64,000 bases of DNA, from contig CAJUST010000004.1 of NCBI GenBank assembly GCA_910589105.1, positions 71,936 through 135,935 of the forward strand. Reading direction: 5' to 3'. Shown here in pieces: positions 42,829 through 50,438 of the stretch. The position numbers and the translations under genes are program-made. Source of the DNA: an uncultured Lachnospiraceae bacterium. GTDB taxonomy: Bacteria > Bacillota > Clostridia > Lachnospirales > Lachnospiraceae. The notes beneath the pieces are model-generated. The model was given only the letters and a program-made list of their open reading frames with translations. It had not been told where the DNA came from and ran no database searches. Positions within the stretch are counted from its first letter, which is position 1; every line of letters begins with the position of its first letter.

Positions 42829-43956
42829 TTATTGGTCAATACTCTGTAATGTCCCTGAAACATATGGCACAAACTGATGCGTAATATTTGAATCATAATA
42901 CAAAATGATAAATATACTTAAAAACATAACAACTACAAAACAAATCTGAAAAAATGCCCTGCCTTTTTTTCCAATGCACATAAATGCATCCGCTAATATC
43001 AGTAAGCAGTAGATGGAAAAATGCAAAACCACCCTGATAATGGAATCCCCTAAAAAATTCATGCAAATATAGGTTATAAACATAAACCAGACACATTTTA
43101 TCCTTAAATCATTGATCCGGTTTACATTTAACATTTGTTTTCTAAATAAGAATGCAACAAACAAAATGATTGCCGAAATTAAAATATTGGTATATGAAAC
43201 CCTTGACTGCACAAAATGACTGTTTTTTTCAAAAAAACTTTGGTATTTTGTAAATCTTGACAAGAAACGGATAATAGCCGTTTGATTATAAAACAAAAGA
43301 AAACCTATAAATAAAGTGACATAATAATAGTTCCTTCCCGGCAATACTTTTATTAACACAAGTATCGGCAGCCAAATCAGGACGCTTGTATGGAACAGAC
43401 AAGCCGCAAGGATAAAACACAAGAATTTTTTAATCTGTCCATGCTCCAAATATGTAATACCCGAAAAAACAACTGCCATTGCCATATACTGCCGAAAAAT
43501 ATTCATTGCATAAAAGTAATAGCCCAAACCCATAAACGCGGCAATGCAGATTACAAGAGAATTTCGGTTATCATAAAACCCCTTCAAATATCCAGCAATA
43601 ATAATGAAGGAAGACAGTAAAAACATCCATTGCGCATTATCTGTAAACAAGGCAATTAGATAATCAAATATTTTAAAACCCAATTCAATATTTTCATAAC
43701 CATGAAAGACGTCTTTTTCAGAAGCTATATATTCAAAAATCCGTCTGTATTCATGGAAATCCGTCCCTATCCCATACCGCATCCCCATTACCAGCCAAAG
43801 AGGAAGAACCAGTAAAAGCAAAAGTGTAAACTGCTTTACATAGATCTTTAACTTACCGCTGGAATATACAATAATTTGATCGTTTTTTCTCAGCCTTTTT
43901 TCTAAAAATAGAGCGATTAAAATCTCATACCAAAATAAAATGATATATATTTCCAT
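42829..43956 (-). CDS. EpsG/Wzy-like polysaccharide polymerase
   Basis: A 375-residue membrane protein with about ten hydrophobic helices and the EpsG-family layout: LLLLVLPLWLVMGMRYGIGTDFHEYRRIF near the N-terminus, NIELGFKIFDYLIALF, and YYFYAMNIFRQYMAMAVVFSGI in the middle. It is expected to join repeat units outside the membrane. The gene is markedly AT-rich, in contrast to the genes downstream. GGAGAT precedes the ATG. Confidence 0.88.
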   Translation of the reverse strand: MEIYIILFWYEILIALFLEKRLRKNDQIIVYSSGKLKIYVKQFTLLLLLVLPLWLVMGMRYGIGTDFHEYRRIFEYIASEKDVFHGYENIELGFKIFDYLIALFTDNAQWMFLLSSFIIIAGYLKGFYDNRNSLVICIAAFMGLGYYFYAMNIFRQYMAMAVVFSGITYLEHGQIKKFLCFILAACLFHTSVLIWLPILVLIKVLPGRNYYYVTLFIGFLLFYNQTAIIRFLSRFTKYQSFFEKNSHFVQSRVSYTNILISAIILFVAFLFRKQMLNVNRINDLRIKCVWFMFITYICMNFLGDSIIRVVLHFSIYCLLILADAFMCIGKKGRAFFQICFVVVMFLSIFIILYYDSNITHQFVPYVSGTLQSIDQ

Positions 43957-43995
43957 ATAATCTCCAACATAAAATATATTTTACCCAAATCACTT

Positions 43996-44940
43996 TTAGA
44001 GGGGATAAAACAAACGCCTAAGGCATGGATATTTTTTCATAAAAAAAACCGTCAGATAACTAAACAGAGCCGCCGCCGTAAATTCAGCCAAAACAAACAC
44101 CGGAAAACTCTGGCATCCCAATCGGTTTAAAACCATCTTGACCAGAATTGTAAAATACGCATGAAGGACATACGGCGCCATTGAATAAGCTCCCATTTGC
44201 TCCAAAAACCCCGCCGGCTTATTTTCGGTCTGTATCATCAACATTATTGCCATTTCACAAAGAGAAACCGCAATGAAAAAATCAGCCACATATCCAAACC
44301 CGCGTCCATACTTTAACACGCCTGCCACAGCCAGTATCCCGGCTATTATTTCAGGATTTTCAAAACGCCCTTTTTTCCACCTGCGTCCAAGCTGAAAATA
44401 CAAACCGTTTTTAAATGCCCTTGCTAAAAATGACGCGGGCATATAATTTCCAGCCAAAAACAAGAAAATCCAGACAGCCACCCTGATTTTGGAGCTTTTC
44501 ATTCCCTTTATCATAAAAAAATCCAGCCATTTTATCACAAGAAGCGCTAGCAAATACCATCCCGGAATCCACGCGCTGTAATCAAAAGGCAGACGCAAAG
44601 CATCCTGCGCCGTTACGGGTTCATTGCCCTGATACAAAAAATACTTTACCGCCCAAAACAAATATCCGAAAAACAAATAAGTAACGTACAGATTTACCGT
44701 ACACTTTTCCAAATACCGGACACATTCTTTTTTCCCTTTGATTTGTTTGATCCGTTCTTCGTCTGAAACTGCCCCGCTCACTGCAAAAATCAGCGGCATA
44801 TGAAAAGCGTATAGGATTTGTCTGATAATATTTTCATTACCCCCCCCTATTCCGGCTTCAAGCCCTCCAATAATATGCCCTAATATCACCAGAAGAATTG
44901 CGAGCCCTCTGGATCTGTCAATCCATTTTATCCTTTCCAT
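43996..44940 (-). CDS. Acyltransferase-3 family membrane protein
   Basis: A 314-residue integral membrane O-acyltransferase (acyl_transf_3) probably adding O-acetyl groups to the polysaccharide. Start at 44940 has GGGAGG six bases upstream. It begins RIKWIDRSRGLAILLVILGHIIG with the conserved His, has AFHMPLIFAVSGAV and a later FDYSAWIPGWYLLALLVIK. About ten helices are visible. It lies 22 bp after the GT4 gene. Confidence 0.88.
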   Translation of the reverse strand: MERIKWIDRSRGLAILLVILGHIIGGLEAGIGGGNENIIRQILYAFHMPLIFAVSGAVSDEERIKQIKGKKECVRYLEKCTVNLYVTYLFFGYLFWAVKYFLYQGNEPVTAQDALRLPFDYSAWIPGWYLLALLVIKWLDFFMIKGMKSSKIRVAVWIFLFLAGNYMPASFLARAFKNGLYFQLGRRWKKGRFENPEIIAGILAVAGVLKYGRGFGYVADFFIAVSLCEMAIMLMIQTENKPAGFLEQMGAYSMAPYVLHAYFTILVKMVLNRLGCQSFPVFVLAEFTAAALFSYLTVFFMKKYPCLRRLFYPL

Positions 44941-44962
44941 ACGTTCCTCCCGTTTCCCCGCC

Positions 44963-46180
44963 TCAAACCAGCCCATTCACTAACTCAATTATAGTCCGAT
45001 AAGATGTTTTCCTGTCAAATTTCGTTTCCGCAAGCTTCCTTGCCGCAATCCCTTCCTCTATGCATCTGCGCATATCCCCCGCATAGCTTAGAATGACGCC
45101 AAAAAGTTCCTGCGCGCATTCCGCCTCTATATTGGCGCCAAACCCATATTCCTTTACCAGCCCCATAAATTCACGGCTTGCCAGTGTGTTTATCATAGGC
45201 TTTCCTGCGGCAAGGTAATCTCCAACTTTATTTACAATGCTCTGTGACGCCCCTTTGACAAAAGAGTTAATCAAAAGATCCGATTTACCCAGATAAGCCG
45301 CCATTTTCTTATATTCCACATACCCGCAAAATTCCACATTGACACAGCCTAACGACTTTGCCAAAGCTTCCAGTTCCTCTTTTAACGGGCCTGTCCCAAG
45401 GATTTTAATTTTTATATTGGATTGTCCCGCCTGATGCAGTTTTGCCGCCGCAAGCACTAACGTGCGAATGTCATAGCTGGCTCCGATGCTTCCGGCATAC
45501 GTCACCCAAAATTCCTTGTCCTGCTTAAAAATTGCTCCCGCAAATTCTGCCACACCGCTGTCAAAAATCTCCAAATCGCATCCCACATATACAGTCGCAG
45601 ACGGAATATTCCGCTCCCTATGTAAAAATGCCCGGTTTGTAAACTCATCTGAAGTGCCGATTACGGCATCCGCGTTCTGGTACGTTTTTTTTGCATCTTT
45701 TTTAAAATAAGAAAATAACAGATTTTTAACGAGCGGGACATGAAAAACCATTTCCATCGCTTCCGGCCATAAGTCCTCAATATCCACAACAAAAGGTATC
45801 CCTTTTTCTTTACAGTAAGCCCCTACTTTTGCCGAAATATTGTTTGCCGGAATGGAACAGTATATCAGGTCATACTCGCGCCCTCTCAGATAACGCATTA
45901 AGCGGACCGCCGCAATTTTGTTGCCCAATGCCCTGCGGACGTCTATATTTTTTTTATATGGCAAAACGTCAATAAATGTATTTAAGAACGGGTAGCCCTG
46001 TTTTCTAATCTTTTCCTTATCCCTTGGCCTTTTTTCAAAATGCTGAAACCCGCTTCCAATTAATTCCACATCAAACCCATGCTCCGCAAACATTTTTGCA
46101 ATATAATAAAACCGGGATGGCCCCGGCTCACACGGCAGCCATGCGTATCCTAACGATACAATCCCTATTTTTTTCTTCAT
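44963..46180 (-). CDS. Family 4 glycosyltransferase
   Basis: A 405-residue GT-B fold transferase. The N-terminal domain has GIVSLGYAWLPCEPGPSRFYYIAKMF and VVDIEDLWPEAM; the C-terminal nucleotide-sugar domain has VTYAGSIGASYDI, KILGTGPLKEELEAL, VEFCGYVEYKKMAAYLG and LINSFVKGASQSIVNKVGDYLAAGKP. AAGGAG lies nine bases before the ATG at 46180. It likely adds the second sugar after the initiating transferase. Confidence 0.93.
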   Translation of the reverse strand: MKKKIGIVSLGYAWLPCEPGPSRFYYIAKMFAEHGFDVELIGSGFQHFEKRPRDKEKIRKQGYPFLNTFIDVLPYKKNIDVRRALGNKIAAVRLMRYLRGREYDLIYCSIPANNISAKVGAYCKEKGIPFVVDIEDLWPEAMEMVFHVPLVKNLLFSYFKKDAKKTYQNADAVIGTSDEFTNRAFLHRERNIPSATVYVGCDLEIFDSGVAEFAGAIFKQDKEFWVTYAGSIGASYDIRTLVLAAAKLHQAGQSNIKIKILGTGPLKEELEALAKSLGCVNVEFCGYVEYKKMAAYLGKSDLLINSFVKGASQSIVNKVGDYLAAGKPMINTLASREFMGLVKEYGFGANIEAECAQELFGVILSYAGDMRRCIEEGIAARKLAETKFDRKTSYRTIIELVNGLV

Positions 46181-46193
46181 GCCCTTCTCCTTC

Positions 46194-47594
46194 TTACTGC
46201 CGAAGTTTCTGTAACAGAACATTCTTTGACTCTTGAATTTCCTGTTTCATTTCCCTGCTGTCCGCTTCTAAAAAACCTTCTGCGCTTTCTGATTTAAACA
46301 CTGTCCGAAGCGTCAGAACAAGTATTTTAAAATCCAGATAGAAGGACTGATTCTCTATGTACATCAAATCATACCTGAGCTTATCATACGCCGACGTGTT
46401 ATATTTCCCCCACACCTGCGCATATCCCGTTAAGCCGCCGTTGACGCGGAACCGATAGGCAAATTCCGGCATTTCCTTTGTATATTTTTCTACATGCTCA
46501 ACCCGTTCCGGCCTTGGGCCCACGAAGCTCATATCATTTTTTAGTATATTGATTATTTGCGGAAGTTCATCAATTCTGGTTGCCCGTATTGCTTTTCCTA
46601 CTTTCGTAATGCGCGCATCATGCTTGGCGCAGGGCTTCGCCCCGTCTTTTTCTGCATTCACGACCATGCTGCGGAACTTTAAAATTTCAAATACCCTTCC
46701 ATGTTTCGTGCATCGTTCCTGCCTGTAAAATACAGGCCCGCCGTCTTCCAGCTTTATGCACAATGCCGTAATCAAAAACACGGGAAACAAAACAAGCAGA
46801 AAAACCGCGGACAAAAACAAATCAAATGCGCGTTTTCCGAAATAACCCGATTTCATTTCATAGACATACTTATACTTTAACAGCGGCGTATCTGTTAAAT
46901 TTTTTTCCTCGGAACCCTGACAGAAAATATCCTCTATGCGGGGCGTAAAATAAAACCCTTTCCGCCGCTCCGTACATGCCTTCATAAACTCTCCCCGCAA
47001 GCCGTGGGAAATTTCATAGAGCATAACGGAATCACACCCATCTAACAAAGAAAGAAACTCCTCTTTTGGCATCCCTTCCTGCTTTACATGGATAAATTCA
47101 AAGATATATGGGTATTTCCTCTCTAAAAGACGGCAGAACCGTCCCGCCGCCTCCCGCTCAATGTCCCGGCCATAGACCAAAAGCATTTTCTGGGGCGAAA
47201 GGCGTTTTACAAAATATGCCTTCACGCCAATGACGCAAAGGGAAGAACCTGCAATTTGCAAAGCCGCCACAAAAAGCCAAGGAAAAGCATTTAAAAACCC
47301 ATGGCAGCTAATACAGCCCTCCAGATATAAGATAAACCCGGAAACGCCAACTGCCACTAACTGGCCGAATACGGAATCCGAAACCGACGAGGAAGCAAGC
47401 CGGAACACATGGTACGTGTTGCAAAACCAGCTATATGCCGCCACATAGGCGATACAGGACGCAATTCCGCCCAAAAGCCAGTGGGCGTCATATGTCCGCG
47501 GATTATAATACCCAAACCAGACAGCCGTAAACAAACCGATATTCCATATCCGTATCAGCCATTTTGCCGTATTTGTAATTTTTTTATCCTCCAT
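46194..47594 (-). CDS. Initiating undecaprenyl-phosphate sugar phosphotransferase
   Basis: Polyprenyl phosphoglycosyl transferase of the WbaP/WcaJ type that starts repeat-unit synthesis by placing a sugar phosphate on undecaprenyl phosphate. 466 residues: four or five N-terminal helices, a degraded nucleotide-binding domain about 145-235, a membrane helix about 262-285 and the catalytic domain with GGPVFYRQERCTKHGRVFEI, LKFRSM, TRIDELPQIINILKNDMSFVGPRPE and VNGGLTGYAQVWGKYNT. The ATG at 47594 overlaps the helicase stop by 11 bp; a TTG at 47615 is an alternative start. The C-terminal 25 residues after LRTVF are extra, charged and helical. Confidence 0.93.
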   Translation of the reverse strand: MEDKKITNTAKWLIRIWNIGLFTAVWFGYYNPRTYDAHWLLGGIASCIAYVAAYSWFCNTYHVFRLASSSVSDSVFGQLVAVGVSGFILYLEGCISCHGFLNAFPWLFVAALQIAGSSLCVIGVKAYFVKRLSPQKMLLVYGRDIEREAAGRFCRLLERKYPYIFEFIHVKQEGMPKEEFLSLLDGCDSVMLYEISHGLRGEFMKACTERRKGFYFTPRIEDIFCQGSEEKNLTDTPLLKYKYVYEMKSGYFGKRAFDLFLSAVFLLVLFPVFLITALCIKLEDGGPVFYRQERCTKHGRVFEILKFRSMVVNAEKDGAKPCAKHDARITKVGKAIRATRIDELPQIINILKNDMSFVGPRPERVEHVEKYTKEMPEFAYRFRVNGGLTGYAQVWGKYNTSAYDKLRYDLMYIENQSFYLDFKILVLTLRTVFKSESAEGFLEADSREMKQEIQESKNVLLQKLRQ

Positions 47595-49692
47595 ACGAAT
47601 CCATGTCCCCTTCAAAACCGATTCTGCTAAGAAGCTCTCTGCGTTCTTCGCTTAAAGTATGTTTCTTGTACTGTTCCCGCTGTCTGCCAACCCATCTCGC
47701 CAACAACTTTCCGTCTTCCGTCGTATAAGCGGCGGGCGCCTTTAAGCTGCCGTTCGCCCTGTAATAAAGTTCCGCAAAATGGTAACGCTTACGCCACTGC
47801 CTTTCATTGTCCCATTCCATGCCAATGTCATTTAGCCTTTTTATTTGTTCCTGTGACAGCGGCGCGGCTTTCGGATTCTTCCCCGCATAGATTGCCCGCT
47901 GGTTTTCAATCCAAACGCCGAGCAAAACGCCGTCTTCCGTTATATACCGATGCGAAACCTCAAGATTCCCATGATCCGAATAATATTTTTTTGCGGCATT
48001 AAAATTACGATCCCACTGATACGCCGCTTTGTCCCATATCATGCCAAGATCTTCTAACAGCCTTTTCTGCTCCTTTGTCAAAGGCCTTCCTGACGCCCCT
48101 TTATATTTCCTGCGGATATTCCCGACCCATCTGCCTAACGGATACCCCTCTTTTGTAACATAAGAAGCTTTTACGTCTACATTGCCATATTCTCTATGGT
48201 ATTCCTGTAACGCCCGGTACCCTTTCTCAAAACTCCGTGTTGAATGACTGTCCCATTCCATGCCAATCGATTCCAAACGCCGTTTTTGCGTATCCGTTAA
48301 AGTTCCATTTATTTTTCCGGCATAGACACGCTTCTGCGTCAAAATCCACGCCCCAAGAGAAAGCCCATCTTCCGTTTGATACGACTTCGGAACCCTTAAG
48401 TTTCCATTTTCTTCATAATAAGAACTGGCCCGTTCAAAATAAAGCTCCCAGCCTGCCAGTAGGTTCTTCTTCAGTTTCCCAAAAATTTCCCTACAGCCGC
48501 AAAGCTTATCAATGATCTGAAAAGATTCTTTAAAACGGCTTGCTTCCCCTTGTCCGCTGTTTCTCATAAGAAACGCTTCCTTCACTTCTAAACGGATGCT
48601 GTCTATTGTGTATAGGCTTTCAAAATTATCCACAATGTCAAAAATTACAGGCCTTGACTTTTTCCCTGCCGCCAATGCCCTTCCAATCTGCTGTAAATAG
48701 AGGATCGGGGAAACAGTTGGCCGGAGTAAAATCACTCCGTCTACATCTTTTACATGGATTCCCTCATTTAACATATCCACTGAAAAAAGAAGCTTTAAAT
48801 GCGGGCTGTTATCTTCCAGAAACTGTGTATAATTTTTTGCAGACGCAGGATCTCCATACAAAACGCTGTACAAATGCGGCGATCTGTCTAAACGGGAAAA
48901 CCAGTCCGGCGCTTTTTGCATCATTTCCTCCATGTGCCCTTTGCCGGAGCAAAATACCAGATACTTCCCATAACGGTTTGGCATATGTTTGGCAAACGTC
49001 TGCTCAAGCCCTTCTGACTGCTCAAGCGCCCGTTTTAGTTTTTCCAGAAGTTTTTCATTTTCTTCCTGTATTTTAAGGCTGCCCGATGCCTGTATCTGGT
49101 TTTTTAATTTTGTTAGCTGCTTGCCATACGCATACATGGAAATTATATAAACAGGGGCAGGCAGGATATTTCTGGCAATCGCATCCCCAAGGGTAATCTC
49201 TGATGCAATATGCCCATCAAACAATTCTTCCGCCATATCACGCTGGTGATCCAAATAACGGACATTTGTCGCTGACAAACCCAAAACTCCCGCGTCCGGA
49301 TACATTGCCAGCAATTTGCGGACGCTATTCCCCCATTTTTGGCTCCCGGCTCTGTGAAATTCGTCACAGATAATCCAGTCACAACGCAATGAACACATCT
49401 CGTCCTCATTCGACATAAGTTTTGCATACGTCAAAAATGTGACATTCGAAAGCATCTCCTCTGAAAATTCCGGCATAGCTTCCGCAAGGCTTTGTTTCTG
49501 TGTCTGGTAAATATAGGAACTGGGGGACAGCCAGCAGATCCTGTCCTTGGAATGAGCTAATGCAAGCCAAAACGCAATCATAGATTTTCCCGTTCCAGTC
49601 GGATGTATCACTGCCGCCTTACCATACTTTGCAATCATATCCATAGCCGCGTCATATGCAGTTTGGTTATGCGGAAATAATTCAAGCCCCAT
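47584..49692 (-). CDS. SF2 helicase with four helicase-associated (HA) repeats
   Basis: A 702-residue DEAD/H-type ATPase. Motif I HPTGTGKSMIAFW (near residue 30), motif II ICDEFHRAG (DEFH instead of DEAH), motif III LGLSATNVR and motif VI LQQIGRALAAGK are present. After the helicase core, from about 425 to the end, are four HA modules, each of the form WDRNFNAAKKYYSDHGNLEV ... GVWIENQR ... RLNDIGMEWD. Such proteins are common and mostly uncharacterised. The start at 49692 has GGTGGGATGT upstream; the longer frame from 49809 enters the inverted repeat. It heads the polysaccharide operon and overlaps the next gene, which is unusual. Confidence 0.85.
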   Translation of the reverse strand: MGLELFPHNQTAYDAAMDMIAKYGKAAVIHPTGTGKSMIAFWLALAHSKDRICWLSPSSYIYQTQKQSLAEAMPEFSEEMLSNVTFLTYAKLMSNEDEMCSLRCDWIICDEFHRAGSQKWGNSVRKLLAMYPDAGVLGLSATNVRYLDHQRDMAEELFDGHIASEITLGDAIARNILPAPVYIISMYAYGKQLTKLKNQIQASGSLKIQEENEKLLEKLKRALEQSEGLEQTFAKHMPNRYGKYLVFCSGKGHMEEMMQKAPDWFSRLDRSPHLYSVLYGDPASAKNYTQFLEDNSPHLKLLFSVDMLNEGIHVKDVDGVILLRPTVSPILYLQQIGRALAAGKKSRPVIFDIVDNFESLYTIDSIRLEVKEAFLMRNSGQGEASRFKESFQIIDKLCGCREIFGKLKKNLLAGWELYFERASSYYEENGNLRVPKSYQTEDGLSLGAWILTQKRVYAGKINGTLTDTQKRRLESIGMEWDSHSTRSFEKGYRALQEYHREYGNVDVKASYVTKEGYPLGRWVGNIRRKYKGASGRPLTKEQKRLLEDLGMIWDKAAYQWDRNFNAAKKYYSDHGNLEVSHRYITEDGVLLGVWIENQRAIYAGKNPKAAPLSQEQIKRLNDIGMEWDNERQWRKRYHFAELYYRANGSLKAPAAYTTEDGKLLARWVGRQREQYKKHTLSEERRELLSRIGFEGDMDSYGG

Positions 49693-49735
49693 ACATCCCA
49701 CCACCCATTCATTCCGCAGACTGTCACAACAATTT

Positions 49736-49763
49736 CGTGGATTCTTGTAATCTGCGAAAATAT
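49736..49763 (-). repeat. Inverted copy of the GATTACAAGAATC hairpin motif
   Basis: The minus strand reads TTTTCGCAGATTACAAGAAT followed by CCACG; the same sequence, with T for C near its end, is on the plus strand at 50074-50100. The two copies are therefore a long-range inverted repeat about 310 bp apart, lying at the outgoing 5' ends of the helicase transcript and of the predicted plus-strand RNA. Confidence 0.75.
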
Positions 49764-49849
49764 AAATAAACGCATATAAATTCAATGAAACATGAATTAT
49801 TTGACCCAAACTTTGACCCCAAATAGAATTTTTACAGCAAAAACAAAGC

Positions 49850-49880
49850 TGCCAAACGTATCGTTACTGAACGTTTGGCA
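49850..49880. repeat. Ten-bp inverted repeat
   Basis: TGCCAAACGT (from 49850) and ACGTTTGGCA (to 49880) form a perfect 10-bp palindrome with an 11-base spacer. No T run follows, so it is more likely an operator or attachment-site feature than a terminator. It lies in the helicase upstream region. Confidence 0.6.
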
Positions 49881-50012
49881 ACCTTACAGACTGACCCATC
49901 TCGTGACCCTTTATAGAAGAAAATTCCCTAAAAATATACAAGCTTTTCCGCTTTTTTTGTCCCAAATTGCAGGAAAACCCACTGGATATTCCTGCCACTT
50001 TAGCAAAACAGA

Positions 50013-50041
50013 TTGACAAACCGGTTCCATAACCCTATAAT
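50013..50041 (+). promoter_or_regulatory. Perfect consensus sigma-A promoter driving a non-coding segment
   Basis: TTGACA (50013-50018), 17-bp spacer, TATAAT (50036-50041): both boxes match the consensus at every base. It points away from the helicase and toward the repeats; no plus-strand gene lies before the malQ terminator region. This is the strongest promoter I see in the window. Confidence 0.85.
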
Positions 50042-50192
50042 GAATATGATTTTAATTGAATTTTTAAAGAAAAATTTTTCGCAGATTACAAGAATCTACG
50101 ATTTTTTGTTTTTTGTTGAAGATATTTTTGTAGATTGCAAAAATCTACAATTTTTTGTTTTTTATAGATATAATCTTGTTACTTAATAAAAT

Positions 50193-50312
50193 TTTCTAAT
50201 TTTCTGTTCAATTTTATCTTGCCCATTTCGACTTTCTAATTTTCTGTTCAATTTTATCTTGCTGATTTCGACTTTCTAATTCTCTGTTCAATTTTATCTT
50301 GCTGATTACTAG
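50193..50312 (+). repeat. Three tandem 40-bp repeats
   Basis: Units start at 50193, 50233 and 50273 with TTTCTAATTTTCTGTTCAAT (third has TCTCTG) and continue TTTATCTTGC to a variable end (CCATTTCGAC, TGATTTCGAC, TGATTACTAG). The period is exactly 40 bases with few mismatches. There are no spacers, so it is not a CRISPR array. Confidence 0.9.
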
Positions 50313-50381
50313 AATCTATGATATTTTTGTAAAATTTGACCTCGCTGATTACAACAGCAAACGACAAACATTTTCTAATTT

Positions 50382-50435
50382 AAAAAACGGCATACCGCCA
50401 AAATGACAAACCATTCTGGCAGTATGCCGTTTTTT
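50382..50435. terminator. Bidirectional terminator between malQ and the predicted ncRNA
   Basis: Arms AAAAAACGGCATACCGCC...ATG and CAT...GGCAGTATGCCGTTTTTT form a long stem with a six-base loop and A/T runs at both ends, so it can terminate malQ on the minus strand and transcription from the 50013 promoter on the plus strand. Confidence 0.88.
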
Positions 50436-50438
50436 CAT

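Larger units (their letters stand above)
50048..50435 (+). ncRNA. Predicted repeat-containing non-coding RNA
   Basis: The segment begins after a perfect promoter, has no significant reading frame on the plus strand and ends at a strong bidirectional terminator (50382-50435). It contains two hairpins each followed by T runs (AGATTacaagAATCT at 50083-50095 and GTAGATT/AATCTAC at 50130-50148) that could stop transcription early, giving an RNA of about 65 or 115 bases, and three tandem 40-bp repeats further on. It could be a small RNA, a decaying mobile element, or a leader of a lost gene. Confidence 0.5.

Noticed and set aside
50193..50312. CRISPR-like array
   Set aside because: Repeats are head to tail with no spacers and there are no cas genes in the window.
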